From an uncultured Eubacteriales bacterium (GTDB lineage Bacteria; Bacillota; Clostridia; Oscillospirales; Acutalibacteraceae), in assembly GCA_900320415.1 (NCBI GenBank), contig ONSE01000264.1, positions 1 through 5,651 on the forward strand: a DNA stretch of 5,651 bases, in the 5' to 3' direction. The stretch's first letter is position 1. The number at the start of each line of letters is the position of its first letter. This document shows positions 1 through 5,651 of the stretch, one piece after another. A program made the translations under genes and the position numbers. The notes beneath the pieces were generated by a model, which worked only from the letters and a program-made list of their open reading frames with translations, was not told where the DNA came from and did not search any database.

Positions 1-234
1 AGGCGAATCGGTATAGCTTTGGTAATCCGCTATCCTGCCTTCACCGCTGATGGTGACGGTTCCGTTGACGTTTGTCCAGCTGCAATCGCCTGAGGTGCCG
101 CTCGTTGCCGCGACGGTTTCCTCCTCAGCCGACGCGGCGCTTACCGAAACCGGAAAAGCGGGAACGGAGATGAGGAGAAATACGCTCAGAAGGATCGCCG
201 ATACCCTTTTCAGAGCTTTCTTGTGTTTTTTCAT
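1..234 (-). CDS. Secreted surface protein, N-terminal fragment (leucine-rich-repeat-protein-like)
   Basis: This is the 5' end of a gene that runs off the left edge; 78 codons are visible and reading is open to the boundary. The start is the ATG at 234-232, 9 bases after a strong AAGGAGG. The product opens with a clear Sec signal peptide: a basic stretch (MKKHKKALKR), a hydrophobic core at about residues 11-31, and a likely signal peptidase I site after ASA at residue 36 (or VSA at 33). The mature part begins with acidic and Thr/Ser/Gly-rich residues, then a segment around GDCSWTNVNGTVTISGEG. From memory, such a Cys-Trp...TISG segment often opens clostridial cell-surface proteins carrying BspA-like leucine-rich repeats. 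Those repeats are not in view, so the family is an inference; export is well supported. It is transcribed divergently from the STAS-NRPS-esterase operon, and nothing shows a functional link. Confidence 0.8.
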   Translation of the reverse strand, partial: MKKHKKALKRVSAILLSVFLLISVPAFPVSVSAASAEEETVAATSGTSGDCSWTNVNGTVTISGEGRIADYQSYTDSP

Positions 235-243
235 TAAGATGAA

Positions 244-250
244 CCTCCTT
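244..250 (-). promoter_or_regulatory. Ribosome binding site of the divergent secreted protein
   Basis: AAGGAGG on the minus strand is a near-perfect Shine-Dalgarno sequence, 9 bases before the ATG at 234-232. It fixes the start of a gene that is cut by the window edge. Confidence 0.85.
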
Positions 251-263
251 TGTATTTCATTGC

Positions 264-291
264 GCATATCCTGCCGGTCGGAAGAATATGC
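264..291 (-). promoter_or_regulatory. Hairpin near the 5' end of the secreted-protein mRNA
   Basis: Read on the minus strand, these 28 bases fold on themselves: the arms begin GCATAT and end ATATGC, continue through a T-G wobble, C-G and T-A, skip one T-C mismatch, and close with two C-G pairs on a GACC tetraloop. That is 11 pairs with one mismatch. With transcription starting near 296 (inferred from the -10 box), the stem begins about 5 bases into the transcript and ends about 14 bases before the Shine-Dalgarno, which it does not cover. A 5' stabilising stem is the simplest reading. No U-run follows, so it is not an intrinsic terminator. Confidence 0.5.
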
Positions 292-302
292 TTCTCATTC
301 TT

Positions 303-331
303 ATTTTAGCATAACTGTAATGTTGTTTCAA
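303..331 (-). promoter_or_regulatory. Sigma-A-type promoter of the divergent secreted protein
   Basis: On the minus strand, a -35 box TTGAAA (331-326) and a -10 box TAAAAT (308-303) are separated by exactly 17 bases. A TG one base upstream of the -10 (TGC-TAAAAT) makes it an extended -10 as well. Transcription would start near 296, giving a leader of about 60 bases. Confidence 0.75.
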
Positions 332-545
332 TACTAAGAAATATAAAAATGTGGAATTTTTTTGTGAAATGTCAACGACAAAGTAGGCGTTCCTCCATCA
401 AAGGACAATTCCTGACGGACGGAGATGTGTCCTGCAGTCATTACAGGGGGTAAAAGGTGTTTTTGAGAGCTTCGGTGGGGGTTCTTCTGAAGAAATCCAA
501 AAAATAATTTCAAAAAATTCTCATTTGTCACGGTATTGTCCGGCC
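332..545. other. Non-coding divergent intergenic region
   Basis: This is the upstream part of the roughly 350-base gap between the divergent secreted-protein gene and the STAS gene. It is AT-rich compared with the flanking coding sequence. I see no convincing gene, tRNA or intrinsic terminator. Visible structure is limited to a 13-bp palindrome (482-494), two six-A tracts (499-504 and 512-517) that could act as an UP-like element for the operon promoter, and TTGTC repeated at 525 and 536, one helical turn apart. About 135 bases (346-480) have no structure I can interpret. Confidence 0.6.
482..494. repeat. 13-bp perfect palindrome, possible regulator site
   Basis: TTCTTC-T-GAAGAA is a perfect inverted repeat with 6-bp arms around one central base, about 60 bases upstream of the operon's -10 box. 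A one-base centre cannot form an RNA loop, so a dimeric DNA-binding protein would be the reading if it is functional. It could also be chance in AT-rich DNA. Confidence 0.3.
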
Positions 546-568
546 TGATATGGTATAATAAGATATCA
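546..568. promoter_or_regulatory. Inverted repeat framing the operon -10 box, candidate operator
   Basis: The perfect 6-bp arms TGATAT (546-551) and ATATCA (563-568) are separated by 11 bases, so their centres lie 17 bases apart. The repeat encloses the whole -10 hexamer (554-559) and reaches the predicted transcription start near 566. A repressor bound here would block RNA polymerase. The arms are AT-rich, so chance is possible, and no regulator gene is present in the window. Confidence 0.35.
551..559 (+). promoter_or_regulatory. Extended -10 promoter of the STAS-NRPS-esterase operon
   Basis: TGG-TATAAT gives a perfect consensus -10 hexamer (554-559) with the TGn extension. No good -35 box lies at 16-18 bases: the sequence at 531-536 is CGGTAT, while TTGTCA at 525-530 is 23 bases from the -10 and TTGTCC at 536-541 only 12. 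The promoter therefore probably relies on the extended -10, perhaps with an activator or the upstream A-tracts. Transcription would start near 566, leaving a leader of about 27 bases. Confidence 0.7.
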
Positions 569-576
569 GAGTAAAT

Positions 577-582
577 AGGAGG
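577..582 (+). promoter_or_regulatory. Ribosome binding site of the STAS gene
   Basis: AGGAGG lies 4 bases before the ATG at 587 and 10 bases before the in-frame ATG at 593. Four bases is tight, while ten is at the upper end of normal, so 593 is slightly preferred; either start could be used. Confidence 0.75.
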
Positions 583-592
583 AGAGATGCTT

Positions 593-898
593 ATGAACAT
601 CAAAAGAAAAAAAGAAAACAGTAACCTCTTTGTAGTCGTCAGCGGAAGGATTGATACCGTGACCGCGCCCGAGTTTGAGGCGGGCGTCAAGCCCTATCTG
701 GAGGGTGTAACGGAGCTGACGATTGATTTTGCCGGCGTCAACTATGTTTCATCGGCGGGACTCCGTGTGCTCCTCTCTTTGCAGAAGAAAATGATGACGC
801 AGGGAGAGATGAAGCTGCTGAATGTCAGCGCGGCAGTGAACGATGTTTTTGAAGTCACGGGCTTTGATGAGATCCTGACATATGAAGTAGGTGAGTGA
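593..898 (+). CDS. STAS-domain protein, anti-sigma factor antagonist family
   Basis: This 101-residue cytoplasmic protein is essentially one STAS domain, close in size to SpoIIAA and RsbV. Three family landmarks are visible (numbered from the ATG at 593): the SGRIDTVTAPEFE segment at residues 17-29, the strand and phosphorylation loop IDFAGVNYVSSAGLRVLL at 44-61, and the C-terminal VFEVTGFDEILTYE. By alignment Ser54 of SSAGL matches the serine that anti-sigma-factor kinases phosphorylate in SpoIIAA (Ser58) and RsbV (Ser56). The preceding Asp of the DSSG/DSTG motif is Ser53 here, a variant I recall in many stand-alone clostridial STAS proteins. In the family, the unphosphorylated form binds a partner kinase/anti-sigma factor and releases its target. 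Neither kinase, phosphatase nor sigma factor is encoded here. The gene leads the operon and ends 2 bases before the NRPS ATG. An alternative start at 587 adds Met-Leu. Confidence 0.9.
   Translation: MNIKRKKENSNLFVVVSGRIDTVTAPEFEAGVKPYLEGVTELTIDFAGVNYVSSAGLRVLLSLQKKMMTQGEMKLLNVSAAVNDVFEVTGFDEILTYEVGE
889..894 (+). promoter_or_regulatory. Ribosome binding site of the NRPS gene, inside the STAS gene
   Basis: AGGTGA lies within the last codons of the STAS gene, 6 bases before the ATG at 901. It favours 901 over the in-frame GTG at 895, which would overlap the STAS stop (GTGA) and have no well-spaced Shine-Dalgarno. Confidence 0.55.
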
Positions 899-900
899 GA

Positions 901-3888
901 ATGAACATTATTGAACTTCTGGAGCAGTATACACGCGAAAAGCCAAACGCCGCAATACTGTATGACGAGGCGCACGCGAAGGGAATTACTTACGCCCAGC
1001 TTGATGACATGAGCGGCAGGATCTATGCCCACCTCAGCGCCAAGGGGATCGGCAAAGAGGACTTTGTGCTGATCAACCTGCCGCGCGGCATAATGCCCAT
1101 CATCGCGATGGTCGGCGTATGGAAGGCGGGCGCGGCGTGGGCGCTGGTGGAGGATACCTACGCGCCCGACCGTATTGACTACATACGTACCGACTGCAGC
1201 TGCAGGTATGAGCTGAACGCCGCCTGCTGGGACGAGCTGATGGCGGCAGAGCCGAAGAGCGGTCACGCCGTGACAGACGACCACGACGCCGCCTACGCTA
1301 TTTACACCTCGGGAACCACGGGCAATCCCAAGGGTGTGCTGCACGAGTACGGCAATCTCGGCAGGGCGATCGAGTCCATCCGTCTCAACGGAGAGAATCC
1401 CTTCAACGGCAAGGACAGGGTGGCGCTGCTCGCGCCCATGAACTTTGTCGCTTCCGTTATCGTGATCCTGGAGCTGCTCAGCATTTGCGGCGGCAAGATG
1501 TTTGTTGTCAGCTACGCCACCATCAAGAACCCGATGGCGCTGAAGATGTTCTTCGTGGAAAAGCGGATCACCATCACCTTTCTGACCCCGTCCTATGTGC
1601 GTATGCTCGGCAACCAGACGGGACCCTTCCTGAGGATGCTGTTTGTCGGCAGCGAGCCCGCCAATAACATTTACAACAAGAACCTTGAGCTGATCAATAT
1701 TTACGCCGCGTCCGAAAGCGGTTTCGCGGTGGGCGTATTCAAAATCGACAGGGAGTATGAGACCTGTCCGATCGGCAAACCCGAGGTGGAAACCAAAATT
1801 ACCCTGTTGACCGAGGAGGGGAATGAGGCGGAGGACGGCGAGATCGGAGAGCTCTGCTTTGAGAATCCCTATGTGCGCGGCTATATCAACCTTCCCGAGG
1901 AAACCGCAAAGGCGTTTGTGAACGGTATATACCACACGGGAGACCTCGCGCGCAGAGGGGCGGACGGCAATTATGTGCTGCTCGGACGCACGGGCGATAT
2001 GATAAAGATCAACGGCAACCGTATTGAGCCTGCCGAGATCGAAGCCTCGGTCAAGCAGGTGCTCGGCATCGACTGGGCAGCGGCGCGCGGCTTTGAGGAG
2101 GGCGGAAAGAGTTATCTCTGCGCTTACTACACCGCGGACATTGAGGTGGATACGGCCCGTATGCGGGAGGAGCTTTCGAAGCGTCTGCCGTATTACATGA
2201 TCCCCGCTTATTACATCAAGATCGACAAGGTGCCGCTCAAGCCGAACGGCAAGATGGACAGAAAGGCGCTGCCCAAGCCCGACACCTCCGATTTCAAGAC
2301 CAGCTACGCCGCGCCCGAGAACGAGATCCAGCGCAAGCTCTGTGCCGCGATGGAGAAGGTGCTCAAGCTTGAACAGGTCGGCATCAACGACGATTTCTAT
2401 GAGCTTGGCGGCGACTCCCTCGGTTCCATCCGCGTGATCACCGAAAGCGACCTGCCGGGATTGAACGCGGGAGAGATCTTCCGCGGCAGAACGCCGAAGA
2501 AAATCGCCGCTCTGTATGAGGAGAACCACGCAAACGACGACGGCGAGGCGCCCGAGCAGAAAAACGCGCGGGCGATGGAGGTTGACCATCCGCTCACCAC
2601 CGAGCAGCTGTATATGGTTGACTACCAGCTCTACACGCCGAAATCCACCATGTATAACCTGTTCTCCATGCTCAAGGTGGACAAGGAAATGTTCGATATG
2701 CAGAAGCTGGCAGACGCGATGCACACCGCTATCCGCAACCATTCCGCGCTTCTGACCACCTTCCGCTTCAACGATGACGGCGAAATCGTGCAGCGCTACA
2801 CCCCCGGCGTGCTGCAGGATATCCGCGTGGAAAAAATGAGCGAATTTGAGTTCGCGACCATCAAGGACACGCTTGTGCAGCCCTTCAAGATGATCGGCGG
2901 CTGTCTGCACCGCTGCCGTGTGTTTGAGACAGAAAAGAGCGGCTATGTGTTCTTTGACGTGCATCACACGCTGTTTGACGGCACCTCACTGAAGGTGTTC
3001 ATGGGCAACGTCGGCAAGGCGTACATGGGTATGCAGCCGGAGCCTGACCTCTACTATCTCTTTTTGCAGAACCGCGAGGACGCGGTGAAATCCGATTTCT
3101 ATGAGGAGAGCTGCCGCTACTTTGAGGAGAAGTATGAAGGCGTCGAGTGGACGAGCTATCCCGCGGTTGACCACGAGTCGCGCGAGAACGAGATGGGCGA
3201 GCTGTTTGCGCCGCTGGGCATCGAGCAGCCGCAGATGAAAGCGGTGGAGCGCCAGTACAAAATCAGCCGCAATGAGTTTTTCATCACCGCGGCGATCCTT
3301 GCCATCGCGATTTACAACAAAGAAAACGATATCAAGATCTCATGGATATACAACGGCAGAGAGGATATGACCGCGATGAATACCGTCGGTTTGCTGTTCC
3401 GTGATCTGCCCGTCGGCGTGCGTCTCAGCGACGGCATGACGCTGCGCGAGCTGTTCGCGGAGGTGCATCTGCAGGTGCAGAAGGGCATCGAGCACAGCTG
3501 TTATCCGTATGTGGACATCCACAACCAGGTCGGCGGCAGCGAGGCGGCGTACCTGCTCTATCAGCGCGACATCCGCGATATGGGCGGACTGGATGGCATG
3601 AACGTCGAAACCATCGACATCCGTCAGAACCAGGCGGCGTCGCAGACTATACTGGATATGGAGATCCTCGACGGAGCGGACGGTCTGATTCTGATGATTG
3701 ACTACACCGCCAGCCGTTATGACGACGAAAGCATGAACGCCTACAAGGATACCTATCTCAGGGTGGCGCAGGGACTTGTGACCCACAATTCCCAGAAGGA
3801 TGTGACCATCGGCGAGATCCGCAGGAAATACACTAACAAAAAGAATTTCTTTGAGACGATCGTGGGCGTATTCAGGAGAAAGAAATGA
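901..3888 (+). CDS. Compact NRPS: adenylation-carrier-condensation (A-T-C)
   Basis: This 995-residue enzyme should activate a carboxylic acid with ATP, load it on a carrier and join it to an acceptor. The adenylation domain spans about residues 1-460: YTSGTTGNPKG (135-145, ATP loop), NIYAASESG (266-274), YHTGDL (344-349), GRTGDMIKINGNRIEP (362-377) and NGKMDRKAL (449-457, catalytic Lys451). A carrier domain follows (about 475-545), with Ser506 in LGGDSL as the phosphopantetheine site. The condensation domain (about 563 to the end) has NHSALLTTF (613-621) and an intact HHTLFDG (688-694); the usual Asn of its later VGxFVNTLP motif is replaced (VGLLFRDLP). Val183 sits where amino-acid-activating domains have Asp235 (GrsA numbering), arguing for a substrate without an alpha-amine. 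There is no preceding condensation domain and no thioesterase or reductase, so this is an initiating module. A GTG at 895 is an alternative start. Substrate and product are unknown. Confidence 0.92.
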   Translation: MNIIELLEQYTREKPNAAILYDEAHAKGITYAQLDDMSGRIYAHLSAKGIGKEDFVLINLPRGIMPIIAMVGVWKAGAAWALVEDTYAPDRIDYIRTDCSCRYELNAACWDELMAAEPKSGHAVTDDHDAAYAIYTSGTTGNPKGVLHEYGNLGRAIESIRLNGENPFNGKDRVALLAPMNFVASVIVILELLSICGGKMFVVSYATIKNPMALKMFFVEKRITITFLTPSYVRMLGNQTGPFLRMLFVGSEPANNIYNKNLELINIYAASESGFAVGVFKIDREYETCPIGKPEVETKITLLTEEGNEAEDGEIGELCFENPYVRGYINLPEETAKAFVNGIYHTGDLARRGADGNYVLLGRTGDMIKINGNRIEPAEIEASVKQVLGIDWAAARGFEEGGKSYLCAYYTADIEVDTARMREELSKRLPYYMIPAYYIKIDKVPLKPNGKMDRKALPKPDTSDFKTSYAAPENEIQRKLCAAMEKVLKLEQVGINDDFYELGGDSLGSIRVITESDLPGLNAGEIFRGRTPKKIAALYEENHANDDGEAPEQKNARAMEVDHPLTTEQLYMVDYQLYTPKSTMYNLFSMLKVDKEMFDMQKLADAMHTAIRNHSALLTTFRFNDDGEIVQRYTPGVLQDIRVEKMSEFEFATIKDTLVQPFKMIGGCLHRCRVFETEKSGYVFFDVHHTLFDGTSLKVFMGNVGKAYMGMQPEPDLYYLFLQNREDAVKSDFYEESCRYFEEKYEGVEWTSYPAVDHESRENEMGELFAPLGIEQPQMKAVERQYKISRNEFFITAAILAIAIYNKENDIKISWIYNGREDMTAMNTVGLLFRDLPVGVRLSDGMTLRELFAEVHLQVQKGIEHSCYPYVDIHNQVGGSEAAYLLYQRDIRDMGGLDGMNVETIDIRQNQAASQTILDMEILDGADGLILMIDYTASRYDDESMNAYKDTYLRVAQGLVTHNSQKDVTIGEIRRKYTNKKNFFETIVGVFRRKK
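3874..3878 (+). promoter_or_regulatory. Ribosome binding site of the esterase gene, inside the NRPS gene
   Basis: AGGAG lies in the last codons of the NRPS gene, 6 bases before the ATG at 3885. That ATG overlaps the NRPS stop as ATGA, a standard arrangement for translational coupling. Confidence 0.75.
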
Positions 3889-5567
3889 ATGGAAATAAAA
3901 AATCAGATGCCAAAAAGCTGATCCGTCACCGCTACGGTGAGAACCGCCGCATCACGGGCGAGTATGACAGGGAGCTGGCAGTCAAATGCCGCAACGGCGT
4001 ATTTGTCGGAGGAAAGACGGGCGATGTGACCGCCTTCAGGGGGATTCCCTTCGCGGTGCCGCCCACAGGCGCGCTGCGCTGGAAGGCGCCGCAGTCCCCA
4101 GGGGACAGTGACGAGGTCTTTGAGGCATACTACAACGGCAAGTCTCCGATACAGACCGAGTGGAAAACCGAGCAGGCGTCATACTATCCGCAGGGAGAGG
4201 ACTGCCTCTACCTCAATATCTGGGTCAACCGCTCCGACAGCAGCCGGGACAAATCTGTCATGGTGTTTTTCCACGGCGGTTCCTACGGCTGGGGCGGCAC
4301 CGCCGACCCGATGTATGACGGCAGGGCGCTTGTCAGCAGGCACCCCGATATCGTTCTTGTGACGGTGGGCTACCGCACGGGGCTGATGGGATTTGTCGAT
4401 TTTTCCGAGCTCGAGGGCGGGGAGAACTATCCCGACGCCCCGAACCTGGGGATCCTCGACCAGATCGAGGCGCTGCGCTGGGTGAAGGAGAATATCTGTT
4501 CTTTCGGCGGCGATCCCGGCAACGTGACGGTATTCGGTGAGTCAGCGGGAGGCGGCAGCGTTTCGCTGCTCCCGGTTATTCCGCAGGCGAAGGGACTGTT
4601 CCGCCGCGTCATCGCGGAGAGCGGCTCCGTGGCTCTGACCTTTTCCAAAAAGGAGTGCCGCGAGTTTACCGCCCGGCTTCTCAAGGCGAGCAGGGCAAGG
4701 TCAATGGATGACCTGCTGGCGCTGGACGAAACACAGCTGCGCGCCCTCAATGAAAAAGTGAATTTTTATAACAATTTTCCGCAGAGGGACGGAAGGATCA
4801 TTCCGACAAATCCCTATGCGCCGTATGTGAGCGGCGTGACCGCCGATGTGGATCTCCTGATCGGCACCAATTCGAACGAGATGAATTACTGGATCGGAGA
4901 GATCGGCGGCGTGGTGCCGTTCCGTTTCAGCATCCCCGTCAAGTTTGAGAATGATCTGCGTATTTTGGAGCAGAAGGATAAAGCCCGCGTCAGAAGGTTC
5001 ATGAAGAGCCAGAGCGGCCACAGTATGTGGCGGATGGCGGAGTTTTACAATGAGATGATGTTCCGTCTGCCCGCGATCTGTCAGGCGCAGGAGCACGCGA
5101 GAAACGGCGGCAGGGCGTATATGTACTACTGGACAGTGCCTTCGGCGATGCCGCTGCGCAAGGCCTGCCACGCCGTGGAGCTTGCATATGTGTTCGGCAA
5201 TCTGGACGAGACCATCTACACGGGGGAGAGGGCGGACGAAACGCTCGCTGAGACCGTGATGCAGATGTGGACGAATTTTGCGCGGACGGGAGACCCTTCT
5301 GTAGAGGGACTGGAGTGGCGGCGTTATGACACGGAGACCCGCGCGTCGATGGTGATCTCCATGCAGCCCCACATGAAGGAGGATGTGCTCCGTGAACAGC
5401 GGAAGCTGCTCTTTCCTCTGCTGCGCTACATGATCAACCCTTCCTACACGTCGCTTGACTTCAATGTGCCGTTTGTCCGCAAGGTGGTTCTGCACAGCGC
5501 GGCAGCCGCCCTGACGGTGGCAGGCGTCGCGGTTCTGGTCAAGAAGCTGCTTGAGCAGAATGAATAA
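3885..5567 (+). CDS. Type B carboxylesterase with probable C-terminal membrane anchor
   Basis: This 560-residue alpha/beta-hydrolase belongs to the carboxylesterase/para-nitrobenzyl esterase family, which hydrolyses esters and sometimes amides through a Ser-Glu-His triad. Visible are FRGIPFAVPPTGALRW (51-66), the EDCLYLNIW signature (105-113), the oxyanion-hole HGG (130-132), the nucleophile elbow GESAGG with Ser220, Glu332 in GTNSNE, and His429 in ACHAVELAYVFG, so it should be active. A basic extension of about 33 residues without a signal peptide precedes the family core. At the far end, residues 534-552 form an Ala/Val/Leu-rich uncharged stretch flanked by Arg-Lys and Lys-Lys, resembling a tail anchor that would leave the catalytic domain cytoplasmic. 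The start overlaps the NRPS stop by 4 bases, so a role in releasing, trimming or degrading the NRPS product is inferred. The natural substrate cannot be read from sequence; an unrelated housekeeping esterase is less likely given the coupling. Confidence 0.9.
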   Translation: MNGNKKSDAKKLIRHRYGENRRITGEYDRELAVKCRNGVFVGGKTGDVTAFRGIPFAVPPTGALRWKAPQSPGDSDEVFEAYYNGKSPIQTEWKTEQASYYPQGEDCLYLNIWVNRSDSSRDKSVMVFFHGGSYGWGGTADPMYDGRALVSRHPDIVLVTVGYRTGLMGFVDFSELEGGENYPDAPNLGILDQIEALRWVKENICSFGGDPGNVTVFGESAGGGSVSLLPVIPQAKGLFRRVIAESGSVALTFSKKECREFTARLLKASRARSMDDLLALDETQLRALNEKVNFYNNFPQRDGRIIPTNPYAPYVSGVTADVDLLIGTNSNEMNYWIGEIGGVVPFRFSIPVKFENDLRILEQKDKARVRRFMKSQSGHSMWRMAEFYNEMMFRLPAICQAQEHARNGGRAYMYYWTVPSAMPLRKACHAVELAYVFGNLDETIYTGERADETLAETVMQMWTNFARTGDPSVEGLEWRRYDTETRASMVISMQPHMKEDVLREQRKLLFPLLRYMINPSYTSLDFNVPFVRKVVLHSAAAALTVAGVAVLVKKLLEQNE

Positions 5568-5651
5568 AGGGAACCTCTAAAAATTCCTTACCGCGCATAA
5601 GCACGAAATCTTCACGGCATAATCTTGCCAAAACTCCTTGAAATACGTCAG
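5568..5651. repeat. Possible edge of a dispersed repeat or insertion element (84 bases, no gene)
   Basis: Directly after the esterase TAA comes AGGGAACCTCTAAAAATTCC. From memory, GGGAACCTCTAAAA resembles the terminal inverted repeats of some IS5-type elements, and it starts abruptly. No transposase, matching second end or target duplication is in view, so this is only a suspicion. I see no intrinsic terminator here, so the operon's 3' end is undefined. On the minus strand one frame is open across the segment and into the esterase gene, but it has no start or RBS in view and is not called as a gene. Confidence 0.3.

Noticed and set aside
50..337. 95-codon plus-strand open frame at the left edge
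   Set aside because: It is antisense to the minus-strand signal-peptide gene, which has a promoter, RBS and typical export signal.
429..446. Short CCTG...CAGG inverted repeat in the intergenic region, considered as a terminator or leader hairpin
   Set aside because: The stem has only four pairs and no U-run follows; it also lies upstream of the operon promoter, so it need not be transcribed.
334..690. 118-codon minus-strand open frame covering the intergenic region
   Set aside because: It runs against the operon promoter and the STAS start, has no good ribosome binding site visible, and shows no family features.
2516..2755. 79-codon plus-strand frame inside the NRPS gene
   Set aside because: It is an out-of-frame Arg/Thr/Ser/Cys-rich shadow over the carrier-condensation linker, where the main frame is continuous.
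742..2967. Very long minus-strand open frame (741 codons) opposite the STAS and NRPS genes
   Set aside because: It lies opposite genes with clear family motifs, its product is His/Val/Leu/Arg-rich and matches no family I know, and long antisense frames are expected where third codon positions are GC-rich.
4701..5495. 264-codon minus-strand open frame opposite the esterase
   Set aside because: It is an antisense shadow of a motif-confirmed gene, with the same His/Arg/Leu-rich composition and no recognisable domain.

Overview
The window looks like a chromosomal segment of a Gram-positive, low-to-mid-GC anaerobe of the Clostridia, possibly Ruminococcus/Oscillospiraceae-like. The grounds are strong AGGAGG ribosome binding sites, sigma-A-type promoters with TGn extended -10 elements in AT-rich intergenic DNA, GC-richer coding regions, and a divergent secreted protein whose N-terminus has the form common in clostridial leucine-rich-repeat surface proteins. 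The taxon is inferred from style, not from a marker gene.

Layout. Positions 1-234 (minus strand) hold the first 78 codons of an exported protein that continues off the left edge. It has its own promoter (303-331), a 28-nt hairpin in its leader (264-291) and a strong RBS (244-250). Positions 235-592 are a divergent regulatory region. It contains a 13-bp palindrome (482-494), A-tracts, a repeated TTGTC, and an extended -10 box (551-559) framed by a perfect inverted repeat (546-568). From there a tight three-gene plus-strand operon begins: a small STAS-domain protein of the anti-sigma-factor-antagonist type (593-898), a compact nonribosomal peptide synthetase with domain order adenylation-carrier-condensation (901-3888), and a type B carboxylesterase with a probable C-terminal membrane segment (3885-5567). 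The STAS and NRPS genes abut, and the NRPS and esterase genes overlap by 4 bases (ATGA), so all three are probably co-transcribed and translationally coupled. The last 84 bases contain no gene; they begin abruptly after the esterase stop and may be the edge of a repeat or insertion element.

How the genes may work together (inference). The adenylation domain keeps its catalytic motifs but has Val where amino-acid-activating domains have the Asp that binds the alpha-amino group, and the pocket lining is almost entirely hydrophobic. It probably loads a carboxylic acid without an alpha-amine (fatty, branched, keto or aryl acid) on its carrier domain. The condensation domain (HHxxxDG intact) would then transfer this acyl group to an unknown amine or hydroxyl acceptor. 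No thioesterase, reductase, phosphopantetheinyl transferase or exporter is encoded here. The esterase could release, trim or inactivate the product at the membrane. The STAS protein suggests control by a phosphorylation-dependent partner switch whose kinase and phosphatase would lie elsewhere. A STAS-NRPS-anchored esterase operon is the most noteworthy feature of the window.
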